A stretch of 15,757 nucleotides of DNA from DATMER01 sp035536935 (GTDB lineage Bacteria; Acidobacteriota; Thermoanaerobaculia; Multivoradales; UBA5704), in the NCBI GenBank assembly GCA_035536935.1, contig DATLNC010000114.1:1-15757 (forward strand), in the 5' to 3' direction. This document shows positions 1 through 6,544 of the stretch, piece by piece. Below the pieces are notes generated by a model that was not told the DNA's origin, did not search any database, and saw only the letters and a list, made by a program, of their open reading frames with translations. Made by a program: the position numbers and the translations under genes. Every line of letters begins with the position of its first letter. Within the stretch, counting starts at the first letter, position 1.

Positions 1-477
1 CTGCGCGTACTTGTTCGGGTAGGAGAGCATCTCGTTGTGGTTGATCGTCACGATGAACGGGATCTTGTGCGCGTACTTGCGGGCCACGGCCCCCAGGACA
101 CCCAGGGTCGAGGCCACCGCGTTGCAGCCCCCCTCGACGGCCAGCTTCACGATGTTCTCGGGGTCGAAGTACTCGGGATTGGGCGCGAAGGAGGCGGCGC
201 CGGAGTGCTCGACTCCCTGGTCCACCGGCAGGATGGAGATATAGCCGGTGCCGGCGAGCCGGCCGGCGTTGTAGATGCGCTGCAGGTTGACGAGCACCTG
301 GGGCTTGCGGTCCGAGAGGCCCCACGCCCGGTCGACGTGGTCGGGGCCGGGCAGGATGAGCTGCTCCTTGCGGATGCCCCGGCATGTATGGGACAGAAGG
401 CTCTCCGCCTCGTCGCCGAGATATCCGACGATCCGGTCCAGAGTGCCGCTTCCAATGCGTTCGGTAATCGTTGCCAT
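1..477 (-). CDS. fbaB: Class I fructose-bisphosphate aldolase, FbaB/DhnA type (5' part only)
   Basis: Catalyses reversible cleavage of fructose 1,6-bisphosphate to glyceraldehyde 3-phosphate and dihydroxyacetone phosphate through a Schiff-base lysine, in cytosolic glycolysis/gluconeogenesis. The 159 visible codons are open to the window edge. They contain strongly conserved FbaB blocks: YISILPVDQGVEHS (about residues 79-92), FAPNPEYFDPENIVKLA (97-113), GGCNAVASTLGVLGAVARKY (116-135) and FIVTINHNEMLSYPNKY (141-157). E. coli FbaB is about 350 residues, so a little under half is present, and the Schiff-base lysine lies outside the window. The ATG at 477-475 is chosen because a GGGAGG Shine-Dalgarno sequence lies just upstream and the protein then begins MATITERIG. 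The gene diverges from trmH with 58 bp between starts. Family identity is near certain; the sugar-phosphate role is from family knowledge. Confidence 0.93.
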   Translation of the reverse strand, partial: MATITERIGSGTLDRIVGYLGDEAESLLSHTCRGIRKEQLILPGPDHVDRAWGLSDRKPQVLVNLQRIYNAGRLAGTGYISILPVDQGVEHSGAASFAPNPEYFDPENIVKLAVEGGCNAVASTLGVLGAVARKYAHKIPFIVTINHNEMLSYPNKYAQ

Positions 478-508
478 CGAGGAGATCCCTCCCATTGAGT
501 CCGGTTGC

Positions 509-536
509 ATTCTATCGTGATAGAGAACGCCTGCAA
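509..536 (-). promoter_or_regulatory. Putative fbaB promoter
   Basis: On the minus strand TAGAAT (514-509) matches the sigma70 -10 box at 5 of 6 positions. TTGCAG (536-531) lies 16 bp upstream as a poor -35. A start near 502 would leave a leader of about 25 nt carrying the GGGAGG ribosome site. The match is by eye only. Confidence 0.35.
511..524. promoter_or_regulatory. Palindrome between fbaB and trmH, possible shared operator
   Basis: TCTATC-GT-GATAGA is a perfect 6-bp inverted repeat with a 2-bp centre, lying in the 58-bp gap between two divergent starts. It overlaps the candidate fbaB -10 and sits 11 bp before the trmH start, so a bound regulator could affect both genes. No regulator family is recognised from the sequence. 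Confidence 0.35.
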
Positions 537-1201
537 TGAGCACGCCGAAGCGCTTCCACCGGGTCCGCGCCGTCCTCGACCGGCGCCAGCCGGATCTCAC
601 CGTCCTGATGGAGGACGTCCAGATCCCGCGCAACCTGGCGGCCCTGCTGCGGACCTGCGACGCCGTGGGGGTGCTGGAGGCGCACGCGGTCTGGAGAAAG
701 AGAGGACAGCTCAAGATCTCCCGCCCAGCCTCGGGAGGGACCCGCAAGTGGGTGCCCGTCCGCAAGCACAAGGAGCTTGACGGCGCCGTCGCGCAGTTGA
801 AGGAGCGCGGCTTCCGCATCCTGGCCGCCCATCCCGCGGGCCGGGCGGTCGATTACCGGGAGGTGGACTACACCCTCCCCACCGCCGTCCTCCTCGGCCA
901 GGAGGAGACCGGCGTCACGGCTCAGGCGGTGGAGATGGCCGACGCCCTGGTGGTCATTCCCATGATGGGCATGGGGATTTCCCTGAACGTCTCGGTAGCC
1001 GCCGCCCTGATCCTCTTCGAAGCCCGGCGCCAGCGCGCCGCCGCCGGCCTCTATGATCATCCCCGCCTGGACCCGGAGCTCCGGGACCGGCTCCTCTTCG
1101 AGTGGACCTACCCGGTGCTCGCCCGGCTGTGCAGGAAGAAGAAGGTGGGCTACCCGCGGCTGGGGGCGGAGGGGGAGATCTTGGATCCCTTGCCGCGATG
1201 A
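536..1201 (+). CDS. trmH: tRNA (guanosine-18-2'-O)-methyltransferase TrmH
   Basis: SPOUT-superfamily enzyme that methylates the 2'-OH of G18 in the tRNA D-loop using S-adenosylmethionine. The 221-residue length is close to E. coli TrmH (229). The first ~20 residues (RFHRVRAVLDRRQPDLTVLM) match TrmH rather than the 23S rRNA enzyme RlmB. The three SpoU motifs are intact: N33 and the presumed catalytic R39 in PRNLAALLRTCDAVG; LLGQEETG (119-126); and IPMMGMGISLNVSVAAAL (141-158) forming the knotted SAM site with S149 and N151. A C-terminal block (LLFEWTYPVLARLCRKK) also matches the family. The ribosome site is weak (only AGAG about 10 bp upstream). The stop overlaps the next start in ATGA, so the hydrolase is probably translationally coupled. 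Confidence 0.92.
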   Translation: MSTPKRFHRVRAVLDRRQPDLTVLMEDVQIPRNLAALLRTCDAVGVLEAHAVWRKRGQLKISRPASGGTRKWVPVRKHKELDGAVAQLKERGFRILAAHPAGRAVDYREVDYTLPTAVLLGQEETGVTAQAVEMADALVVIPMMGMGISLNVSVAAALILFEARRQRAAAGLYDHPRLDPELRDRLLFEWTYPVLARLCRKKKVGYPRLGAEGEILDPLPR

Positions 1202-1935
1202 AGCTGGAAACCCAGTGGATCGGCCCCGGCCCAGAAGAGGCGCCCACTCTGATCTTCCTCCACGACGGCCTCGGCGCCGTCGGCTCCTGGAAGAGGTTCG
1301 CCCCGGATCTTGCCGCCGCGTTGGGATGCGGTGCCCTGGTCTACAGCCGGACTGGATACGGTTCCTCCGACCCTGCCCCCCTCCCCCGCCCGGTCGAGTT
1401 CATGCACGACGAGGCGCTCGTGGTCCTCCCCGAGATCCTGGAGAAGCATGGCATCCGGAGGGCGGTCCTGGTCGGCCACAGCGACGGGGCTTCCATCTCC
1501 CTGATCCATGCCGCCAAGCACCGGGTGCTGGCGCTCGCCTTGGAATCTCCCCATGTCTTCGTGGAGCCGCTAACGGTCTCCAGCATCGCCGCCCTACGGG
1601 AGAGGTATGAGGAGGTCCGGCCGAAGCTCGAGCGGCTCCACGGCCCCGGCACGGATGCCACCTTAGAGGGCTGGGCGGATGTCTGGCTGCGGCCGGAGTT
1701 CCTCGCCTGGAACCTGGAAGAGCTCCTGCCTTCCGTCACCTGTCCTGTGCTGGTTGTCCAAGGCGAAGAGGACGAGTTCGGTACGGTCCGGCAGGTCGAA
1801 TCGATCGCCAGCCGGGTTGCTGGACCTGTCGAGACCGTGCTTCTGCCCGGCTGCGGACACTCCCCCCACTTCCAGCGCCGGGAGGAGACCCTCGCCGCCA
1901 TGACGGCGTTCCTGCGGAAGCACCTGGCGTCCTGA
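1198..1935 (+). CDS. Alpha/beta-fold hydrolase
   Basis: A 245-residue serine hydrolase of the alpha/beta fold; the substrate cannot be read from sequence. The triad is visible: nucleophile S95 in the elbow VGHSDG, acid D192 in VVQGEEDEFG, and H221 in PGCGHSPHF. The early LIFLHDGLGAVGSW segment supplies the usual strand and oxyanion region. A short helical cap (about residues 120-165) lies between the core halves. No signal peptide is seen, so it should be cytosolic. The ATG at 1198 overlaps the trmH stop (ATGA). An in-frame start at 1102 would overlap trmH by 100 bp and add a low-complexity Gly-rich leader, so it is rejected. Cotranscription with trmH is likely, but a functional link to tRNA modification is not implied by known biology. 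Confidence 0.85.
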   Translation: MKLETQWIGPGPEEAPTLIFLHDGLGAVGSWKRFAPDLAAALGCGALVYSRTGYGSSDPAPLPRPVEFMHDEALVVLPEILEKHGIRRAVLVGHSDGASISLIHAAKHRVLALALESPHVFVEPLTVSSIAALRERYEEVRPKLERLHGPGTDATLEGWADVWLRPEFLAWNLEELLPSVTCPVLVVQGEEDEFGTVRQVESIASRVAGPVETVLLPGCGHSPHFQRREETLAAMTAFLRKHLAS

Positions 1936-1948
1936 CTCTTCCACCGAT

Positions 1949-1966
1949 CGTCCTCGGCAGAGGACG
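1949..1966 (+). terminator. Hairpin closing the trmH-hydrolase operon
   Basis: CGTCCTC-GGCA-GAGGACG is a perfect 7-bp stem with a 4-nt loop, starting 13 bp after the hydrolase stop. The following GGGCACTTTAC is only weakly T-rich, so termination may be partial. Confidence 0.5.
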
Positions 1967-1988
1967 GGCACTTTACTGGTAACTCCTT

Positions 1989-1994
1989 TAAAAT
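1989..1994 (+). promoter_or_regulatory. Possible -10 box for the Arg/Asp/Tyr-rich protein
   Basis: TAAAAT (5 of 6 to TATAAT) lies between the hairpin at 1949-1966 and the next gene, in the only A/T-rich stretch there. No convincing -35 sits 16-18 bp upstream. It would imply a leader of about 65 nt. Confidence 0.25.
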
Positions 1995-2065
1995 CAAGGA
2001 TCTCACCCTTGGCACCACGCTTGAAATAGATGGATGGCCAGAGGCTTCCAACCAAGGAGAAACAG

Positions 2066-2647
2066 ATGAGAAGCACCGTGTTCGTCACCACCGCCGTCCT
2101 AATCCTCAGCCTGTCCACCGTCGCCCGGGCAGACGATCGGGATCGCTACCGGCACGACGATCGCTACCAGGACCACGATCGCTACGATGACCACGATCGC
2201 TATGATGACCGCTATCGGGGCGACTCCCGACGCACCGAGGCCATCGTCCGCGAGATCGAGCAAACGGCTGCCGCAATGCATCGTGAGTACGAGCGCAACA
2301 ACCGCCGGCCCGACCGCGACGAAGCGCGGGTGGCCGCCACCCTGCACGAGCTGCATGAAGAGGCATACGAGCTCGCCCGTGGGTCGAGATACTCAGGAAG
2401 CTATCGCGGGAGCTCGCGCCGCGATCGCGGCTTTGACGGTCTGGTCAGCGCCTTCGACGAGGTGGCGTCCTCGCTGGAGCGCATCCGGCCCCGTCCCTAT
2501 GTCGACCGCGGCATGGACCGGATCTGGAGCCTGATGTCGGAGCTGGACCGCTACAACGGTGGCCGCTCGGACCGCTATGACCGCGGCTGGAACAACCGCG
2601 GCTATCGCAACGGTGGCTATCGCGACCACGACCGCTACCGCAACTAA
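2066..2647 (+). CDS. Secreted Arg/Asp/Tyr-rich protein of unknown function
   Basis: I do not recognise a family. The 193-residue product starts with a clear Sec signal peptide (MRSTVFVTTAVLILSLSTVA, predicted cut after ARA at residue 22). A charged low-complexity segment with near-tandem DHDRYDD units follows. Next is a predicted helical middle (about residues 55-150, with TEAIVREIEQTAAAMHREYE and ARVAATLHELHEEAYELA), then a second RGY/DRY-rich tail ending GGYRDHDRYRN. The ATG at 2066 is chosen over the in-frame ATG at 2030 because AAGGAG lies 7-8 bp upstream and the signal peptide then begins correctly. The flanking hairpins suggest it is transcribed alone. It might bind polyanions, metals or the envelope surface, but that is a guess from composition. 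Confidence 0.75.
   Translation: MRSTVFVTTAVLILSLSTVARADDRDRYRHDDRYQDHDRYDDHDRYDDRYRGDSRRTEAIVREIEQTAAAMHREYERNNRRPDRDEARVAATLHELHEEAYELARGSRYSGSYRGSSRRDRGFDGLVSAFDEVASSLERIRPRPYVDRGMDRIWSLMSELDRYNGGRSDRYDRGWNNRGYRNGGYRDHDRYRN
2171..2206 (+). repeat. Two 18-bp tandem units inside the Arg/Asp/Tyr-rich gene
   Basis: GACCACGATCGCTACGAT (2171-2188) is followed directly by GACCACGATCGCTATGAT (2189-2206), one base different. A truncated unit GACCGCTATC follows and a related unit precedes. They encode DHDRYD repeats, so this tract may expand or contract by slippage. Confidence 0.8.
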
Positions 2648-2668
2648 CTCTGAAAAACCTGTTCAAAG

Positions 2669-2711
2669 CTGACACGGACGGGCACGGACTCACACGGAGG
2701 GTCCGTGTCAG
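2669..2711. terminator. Inverted repeat between convergent genes, possible two-way terminator
   Basis: CTGACACGGAC (2669-2679) and GTCCGTGTCAG (2701-2711) form a perfect 11-bp stem. A nested alternative pairs CACGGACT (2683-2690) with AGTCCGTG (2710-2717). The repeat fills the gap between two convergent stop codons (2647 and 2725). There is no T-tract on either side and the outer loop is 21 nt, so intrinsic termination is plausible but not textbook. Confidence 0.5.
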
Positions 2712-2724
2712 TCCGTGTTCTTGC

Positions 2725-3615
2725 TCAGAGGGCCGCGAGCGTGGTGGTGGCGCCGCCGCCGCCGCAGGTGTTCGAGGAGGCCGACTGGAGCCAGTCCTGG
2801 TCGCCGCCGTAGGAGAAGACGAAGCTCCCGCTCTTGATCGTGTCGATGACCCTCGGCGCCATCTTCTCGGAGAGGGCCGGGCAGCCCCAGCTCCGGCCGA
2901 GACGGCCCTGGGCGCGGGCCTGCTCGTTGCTGACGTACCAGGCGCCGTGCATCACGATGTGGCGCTCCTCGGCGAGGTCGTTGAAGCCCTTGTCCAGTCC
3001 CTGGAGCTTCAAGGAGTAGCCGTTGCCGCCGGTGTAGGTGCCGCCGGTCAGGAAGAGGCCGAGGCTGGTCTGATGGCTGTCGTTCAGGTTCGAGAACCGG
3101 GTGGCGTAGTTGTCGCCGGTCCCGCGTCCGTGGGCCACCAGCTCGTGGAAGAGCACCTCGCCGCGCTCGAGGTCGAGCACCCAGAGGCGGGGCTCGGTCG
3201 AGGGCAGGGAGTAGTCGATGACGGTCAGCAGGTCTTTACGTGCGGCCACTCCGCGGGTCTTGGCGCAGGCGACGGCGTCCAGAGCCATGGCCAGCACCTT
3301 CGGCGACAGCCCGTCGGCCCCCTTGGCAAGCAGCGTCGTAGCCGGGCTCGCGATCGCCGGGACCGCCGGGATCGCCGGGGTAACTGCCGGAGCTTCCGTC
3401 ACGCCAGCCGAAATGATGGCCGCGGCGACAACCGCGGGAGCCGGAACGCCAACCGGAGCGGGAGCCGCGGACAGCGACGCCATCTCAGGCAGATAAGAGC
3501 CAGAGCTGAGACCGACGAGAGTCAGAAGGATGGCGGGGAGCCGGAGCGCTTTACCAAGGGCACGGAGGCGGGGATTGCGGACACCTGCAGAGATCGTAGA
3601 AGTTTCGACCGTCAC
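2725..3615 (-). CDS. Secreted L,D-transpeptidase catalytic-domain protein (YkuD_2 type)
   Basis: Members of this family act outside the membrane on peptidoglycan stem peptides (3-3 crosslinking, attachment or carboxypeptidase). The GTG at 3615-3613 is preferred over an ATG at 3717 because GGAGG lies 8 bp upstream, giving 296 residues. Order: basic N-terminus; a hydrophobic signal/anchor at about 25-42 (LPAILLTLVGLSSGSYL); an Ala/Pro/Val-rich linker (about 50-95); then the catalytic domain. Blocks shared with YkuD_2 proteins include VIDYSLPSTEPRLWVLDLER, AHGRGTGDNYATRFSN, LQGLDKGFNDLAEERHIVMH and GRLGRSWGCPALS. H223 (HGAWYV) and C245 (SWGC) are the catalytic pair. The C-terminus carries an extra Cys-Gly4-Thr3 tail. 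It is divergent from the FHA-to-FHA wall-synthesis cassette, 275 bp away. Confidence 0.88.
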   Translation of the reverse strand: MTVETSTISAGVRNPRLRALGKALRLPAILLTLVGLSSGSYLPEMASLSAAPAPVGVPAPAVVAAAIISAGVTEAPAVTPAIPAVPAIASPATTLLAKGADGLSPKVLAMALDAVACAKTRGVAARKDLLTVIDYSLPSTEPRLWVLDLERGEVLFHELVAHGRGTGDNYATRFSNLNDSHQTSLGLFLTGGTYTGGNGYSLKLQGLDKGFNDLAEERHIVMHGAWYVSNEQARAQGRLGRSWGCPALSEKMAPRVIDTIKSGSFVFSYGGDQDWLQSASSNTCGGGGATTTLAAL

Positions 3616-3703
3616 TAAGCAGCCCTCCAAGTTGTCTGGTCGAACGTCCTGCGATGACAGGCCGTTACCGGGGTTTTCGACTCTCCACCTATCTAACACG
3701 CTG

Positions 3704-3709
3704 AGTATA
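3704..3709 (-). promoter_or_regulatory. Possible -10 box for the L,D-transpeptidase
   Basis: On the minus strand TATACT (3709-3704) is 5 of 6 to the sigma70 -10 consensus. A start near 3697 would give an 80-nt leader. No good -35 is seen at 16-18 bp. Confidence 0.25.
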
Positions 3710-3770
3710 GACCTCATTCCGACTTCAGGCAGCGATTTTTTGCAATCTTTACACGTCTAAAGGCAAGGGC

Positions 3771-3797
3771 CTAAAGGACTTAAAGGACCTGAAGGAC
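3771..3797 (+). repeat. Three tandem 9-bp units upstream of the FHA operon
   Basis: CTAAAGGAC, TTAAAGGAC and CTGAAGGAC run head to tail, 94 bp before the first FHA start. They could be chance slippage or binding sites for an activator of the operon. A TTTACA element (3748-3753) precedes them but has no good -10 partner. Confidence 0.4.
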
Positions 3798-3890
3798 GCC
3801 ATATTCCCACAACATCTCCCTCGCTTCCTCCGTACAGATATACTCACCCGGGGGCCGGACCGGGGGCTCGGGACCGGCCAGGAGGCCCTT

Positions 3891-4751
3891 GTGACGACCA
3901 TCAAAGACCGTGCGACCGGGCGGGACGTCGTTCTCGCCATTCGCGAAAACATGCTGCAGAGCCTCGAGCCGCTGGTCACGGAGACCGTCGCGCCGAGCCT
4001 GTACCAGGTGTATCTCCACGCGGAGGACCACGAGCACCTGCGGAGCCTCTTCCCCAAGCTGGAGGCCGAGGCGCGCAAGCTCCTCGAGGACGAGCTGGAG
4101 AAGCTCAACCGTTCCGCCATCCCGCTCTCCATGCGCGCCAAGAGCCTCATCCGCCGCAAGGAGCCGCCGCAGCCGGCCATGCGCTACGTCAACGCCGAGG
4201 GGCGATGGTCCATCCGCTTCCAGGAGGACCCCAACGGCGCGCTCCAGCCCGGCGACATCGAGGTCGTCTCCGAGTTCGCCCAGCCGCCGAGCGCGGGCTA
4301 TTCCTCGGGCTCCAAGACCAAGCGCATCTCCACCACCCGCCGCCTGGGCGAGAGCACGGTGGCCCGGCGCGAGGACACCACGCCGGCGATGCCAGCCTTC
4401 GCCCGCATCACTTTCAATGACAACCGCGGGCCCCAGACCTACCTCATGACCAAGGACGAGATCGTCATCGGCCGCGAGGCCGGCGACGCCTTCGTCTGGG
4501 TCGACCTCCGCCTGGATACCTTCCCGGACGTCTCCCGCGAGCACGCCCGCCTCCAGCGCACCCCCGCCGGCTCGTTCCGGATCAAGGACCTGAGCAAGCT
4601 GGGCACGACCGTCAACGGCACGCCGGTCCCCCCCAGCCTCCATATGGCGGAGGGGGGACCGAAGGACCTCGACCGCTGGACCGACATCCCCGACCGCGCC
4701 CGTATCGGCCTCGCCGGGGTGGTCGCCCTCGAATTCGAGAAGACGACGTGA
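3891..4751 (+). CDS. FHA-domain protein, FhaA-like (first of the flanking pair)
   Basis: Cytosolic phosphothreonine reader, 286 residues. The GTG start at 3891 has AGGAGG ending 5 bp before it. Residues ~10-75 (IRENMLQSLEPLV...YQVYLHAEDHEHLRSLF) resemble the N-terminal domain of FhaA (DUF3662). A variable Ser/Thr/Arg-rich linker (about 135-165, including SKTKRISTTRRLGEST) could hold kinase target threonines. The C-terminal FHA domain runs from ~175 to 283: IVIGRE (about 191-196), S215-R216-E217-H218 in DVSREHARL, and N242 in GTTVNGTPV. These are the classic FHA pThr-contact residues, so binding should be intact. It heads the operon and is a paralogue of the FHA protein at the other end. It overlaps the next small ORF by GTGA. 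Confidence 0.87.
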   Translation: MTTIKDRATGRDVVLAIRENMLQSLEPLVTETVAPSLYQVYLHAEDHEHLRSLFPKLEAEARKLLEDELEKLNRSAIPLSMRAKSLIRRKEPPQPAMRYVNAEGRWSIRFQEDPNGALQPGDIEVVSEFAQPPSAGYSSGSKTKRISTTRRLGESTVARREDTTPAMPAFARITFNDNRGPQTYLMTKDEIVIGREAGDAFVWVDLRLDTFPDVSREHARLQRTPAGSFRIKDLSKLGTTVNGTPVPPSLHMAEGGPKDLDRWTDIPDRARIGLAGVVALEFEKTT

Positions 4752-4846
4752 CCACGCTCTACTGGGCACGTCTGGTCTTCCTCGCCGCCCTCCTGTTGCT
4801 GGCGGGTGCCCTGGCTGCGCTGGCCTTCGCGAGAGGGAAGAAATAG
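4748..4846 (+). CDS. Single-pass membrane microprotein, 32 residues
   Basis: A 32-residue ORF starting at a GTG that overlaps the stop of the FHA gene (GTGA) and ending one base before the TTG start of the phosphatase. It exactly fills the gap. The product is one transmembrane helix (LVFLAALLLLAGALAALAFA) with a short polar N-terminus MTTLYWAR and a basic RGKK C-terminus. By the positive-inside rule this suggests N-out/C-in. It is too small for family recognition. In actinobacteria the second FHA gene of the equivalent locus (fhaB) encodes an N-terminal membrane anchor, so this could be a separated anchor or a small regulator of the membrane kinase or SEDS protein. That is speculation. The perfect coupling on both sides is the main evidence for translation. 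Confidence 0.6.
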   Translation: MTTLYWARLVFLAALLLLAGALAALAFARGKK

Positions 4847-4847
4847 C

Positions 4848-6539
4848 TTGAGCCCTTCACGCCGGATCGCGGCGGCCGGCACCGATCCGGGCCGCGAGCG
4901 GGAGAACAACGAGGACCGCGTCCTCTGCGAGCCCGAGCGCGGCATCTTCGCGGTGGTCGACGGCGTCGGCGGCGAGTCCGGCGGCGAGGTGGCCTCGCAG
5001 ATCGCCACCGACGTGCTCCGCGCCCGCCTCTCCCGGCGCACCACCGACCTCGACCGCCTGGTGCGCGAGGCCATCGCGCTCGCAAACCGCCAGATCTTCG
5101 AGCGCGCCCAGGCCGATCCCCGTCTGGCGGGCATGTCGTGCGTGCTCACCGTGGCCCTGCTGGATGGAGATCAGGCAACGATTGGCCACGTGGGCGACAG
5201 CCGGCTCTACCTCCTGCGCCCCGGCGAGATCCGCAAGATCACCCGCGACCACTCCCCCGTGGGAACCCGCGAGGATGCCGGCGAGATCTCCGAGGACGAG
5301 GCCATGCACCACCCGCGGCGCAACGAGATCTTCCGCGACGTGGGCTCCGCCCCGCACGAGCCGGACGATCAGGGCTTCGTCGAGATCCACCAGATCCCCT
5401 TCGACGCGGACAGCGCCCTCCTGATCTGCAGCGACGGCCTGTCCGACCTGGTCCCCTCCGCGCGCATCCGCCAGGCGGTCGAGGCCCACGCCGGCGATCC
5501 GCAGGCGGCCATCGACCAGCTCATCGACGAGGCGAACGAGGCCGGCGGCAAGGACAACATCTCCATCGTGATCGTCGAAGGGGAGCGCTACGCCGAGAGG
5601 GTGCGCGGAGCGGCGGCTTTGGAGGACACCCGGGCCGGCAAGGTCGTTCCCAAGCCCGCGCCCAAGCAATACGGCGCAGCCCATACCCGCGAGCGCAGCG
5701 TCCTCCCCTGGATCCTGCTCCTGCTGATTCTGGCCGCCGCGGCCGGGGCCTGGTTCTACCCACCGGTCCGCGAACGGCTGCTGAAGCTGAACGACCGGCA
5801 GGAGGACCCGGCCCCCACCCCGCCACCGACGCCCATCCTCCACGTCGGCCCCGGGGAAGCCGATTTCCTCTCGATCTCCGACGCCCTCGCTGCTGCCAAG
5901 CCGGGGCAGACCATCGAGGTCGCTCCCGGCCAGTATCAGGAGGCGGTCGAGCTCAAGGACGGCGTGGCCCTGGTCAGCCGCACGCCGCGAGGCGCCGTGA
6001 TCCAGGCGCCCGATGCGGCGCCGGCCGTCAGCGGACGCGGAGTCCGCACCCGGTTCGTGGGGTTCAAGATCGAGGCAGAAGCTGTCGGCCTGCTCCTGGA
6101 CGGCGCCCAGGTCGAAGTGTCCGAGGTGGAGGTGACGGGCGCCGCCGAGGCTGGAATCGCGGTCTCGGGCGCGGACCGCTCCTCGATCGAGGCGAGCTTT
6201 GTCCATGACAACACCGGCGCCGGGATCGTGGTGGACGGCGGCGCGGCCACCCGGCTGCGCCAGAACCTGATCGCGCGCAATGGCACGAAGGCGCCAAAAC
6301 GGCCGGGAATCGAAATCCGCGGGCAGGCGCGGCCCTTGCTCATCGAGAACCGCATCGAGGGGAACGGCGCTGCCGGGGTCTGGCTCCCCACTGCCGAGAG
6401 GACGGACGAGATCTTGCAGTGGAACCAGTTCGGCCGGGCCTCCAGGTCTCAGGCGGTGAAGGTGGCGCCCGCGCAGACGCCTCCCCCGCAGAGCCCAACC
6501 CCTGCACCGGGACGGAATCCGCTGGGACGGAATCGATAA
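4848..6539 (+). CDS. Membrane PP2C Ser/Thr phosphatase with parallel beta-helix ectodomain (PstP-like)
   Basis: Removes phosphate from Ser/Thr of kinase targets, and by context should oppose the kinase encoded next. Residues ~5-242 are a complete PP2C domain with metal-binding acids D23 (NNEDRV), D38 (VVDGVGGESGGE), D196 (CSDGLSDLV) and D236 (GGKDNISIV), plus GHVGDSRLYLL. A basic, Ala-rich linker leads to one transmembrane helix (~285-307, PWILLLLILAAAAGAWF). Outside, a Pro-rich stalk is followed by about 215 residues of short repeats typical of right-handed beta-helix (NosD/PbH1) folds, e.g. SISDALAAAKPGQTIEVAPG and GIAVSGADRSSIEASFVHDN, then a Pro-rich tail. TTG at 4848 is chosen: it follows the microprotein stop by one base and the PP2C fold begins at residue 7. 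The in-frame GTG at 4806 has no ribosome site. Confidence 0.86.
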   Translation: MSPSRRIAAAGTDPGRERENNEDRVLCEPERGIFAVVDGVGGESGGEVASQIATDVLRARLSRRTTDLDRLVREAIALANRQIFERAQADPRLAGMSCVLTVALLDGDQATIGHVGDSRLYLLRPGEIRKITRDHSPVGTREDAGEISEDEAMHHPRRNEIFRDVGSAPHEPDDQGFVEIHQIPFDADSALLICSDGLSDLVPSARIRQAVEAHAGDPQAAIDQLIDEANEAGGKDNISIVIVEGERYAERVRGAAALEDTRAGKVVPKPAPKQYGAAHTRERSVLPWILLLLILAAAAGAWFYPPVRERLLKLNDRQEDPAPTPPPTPILHVGPGEADFLSISDALAAAKPGQTIEVAPGQYQEAVELKDGVALVSRTPRGAVIQAPDAAPAVSGRGVRTRFVGFKIEAEAVGLLLDGAQVEVSEVEVTGAAEAGIAVSGADRSSIEASFVHDNTGAGIVVDGGAATRLRQNLIARNGTKAPKRPGIEIRGQARPLLIENRIEGNGAAGVWLPTAERTDEILQWNQFGRASRSQAVKVAPAQTPPPQSPTPAPGRNPLGRNR

Positions 6540-6544
6540 ACGGC

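Noticed and set aside
1102..1197. Longer start for the alpha/beta hydrolase
   Set aside because: It would overlap trmH by 100 bp in another frame; the ATGA overlap at 1198 is the normal arrangement.
3616..3697. Riboswitch (c-di-AMP or c-di-GMP type) in the L,D-transpeptidase leader
   Set aside because: Such leaders do control wall hydrolases in other bacteria, but I could not match the conserved core of either class here.
4857..6206. A 449-codon minus-strand reading frame opposite the phosphatase
   Set aside because: It is a mirror of high third-position G/C in the real gene; the product is Gly/Ala/Asp-rich with no domain, while the plus-strand frame has complete PP2C motifs.
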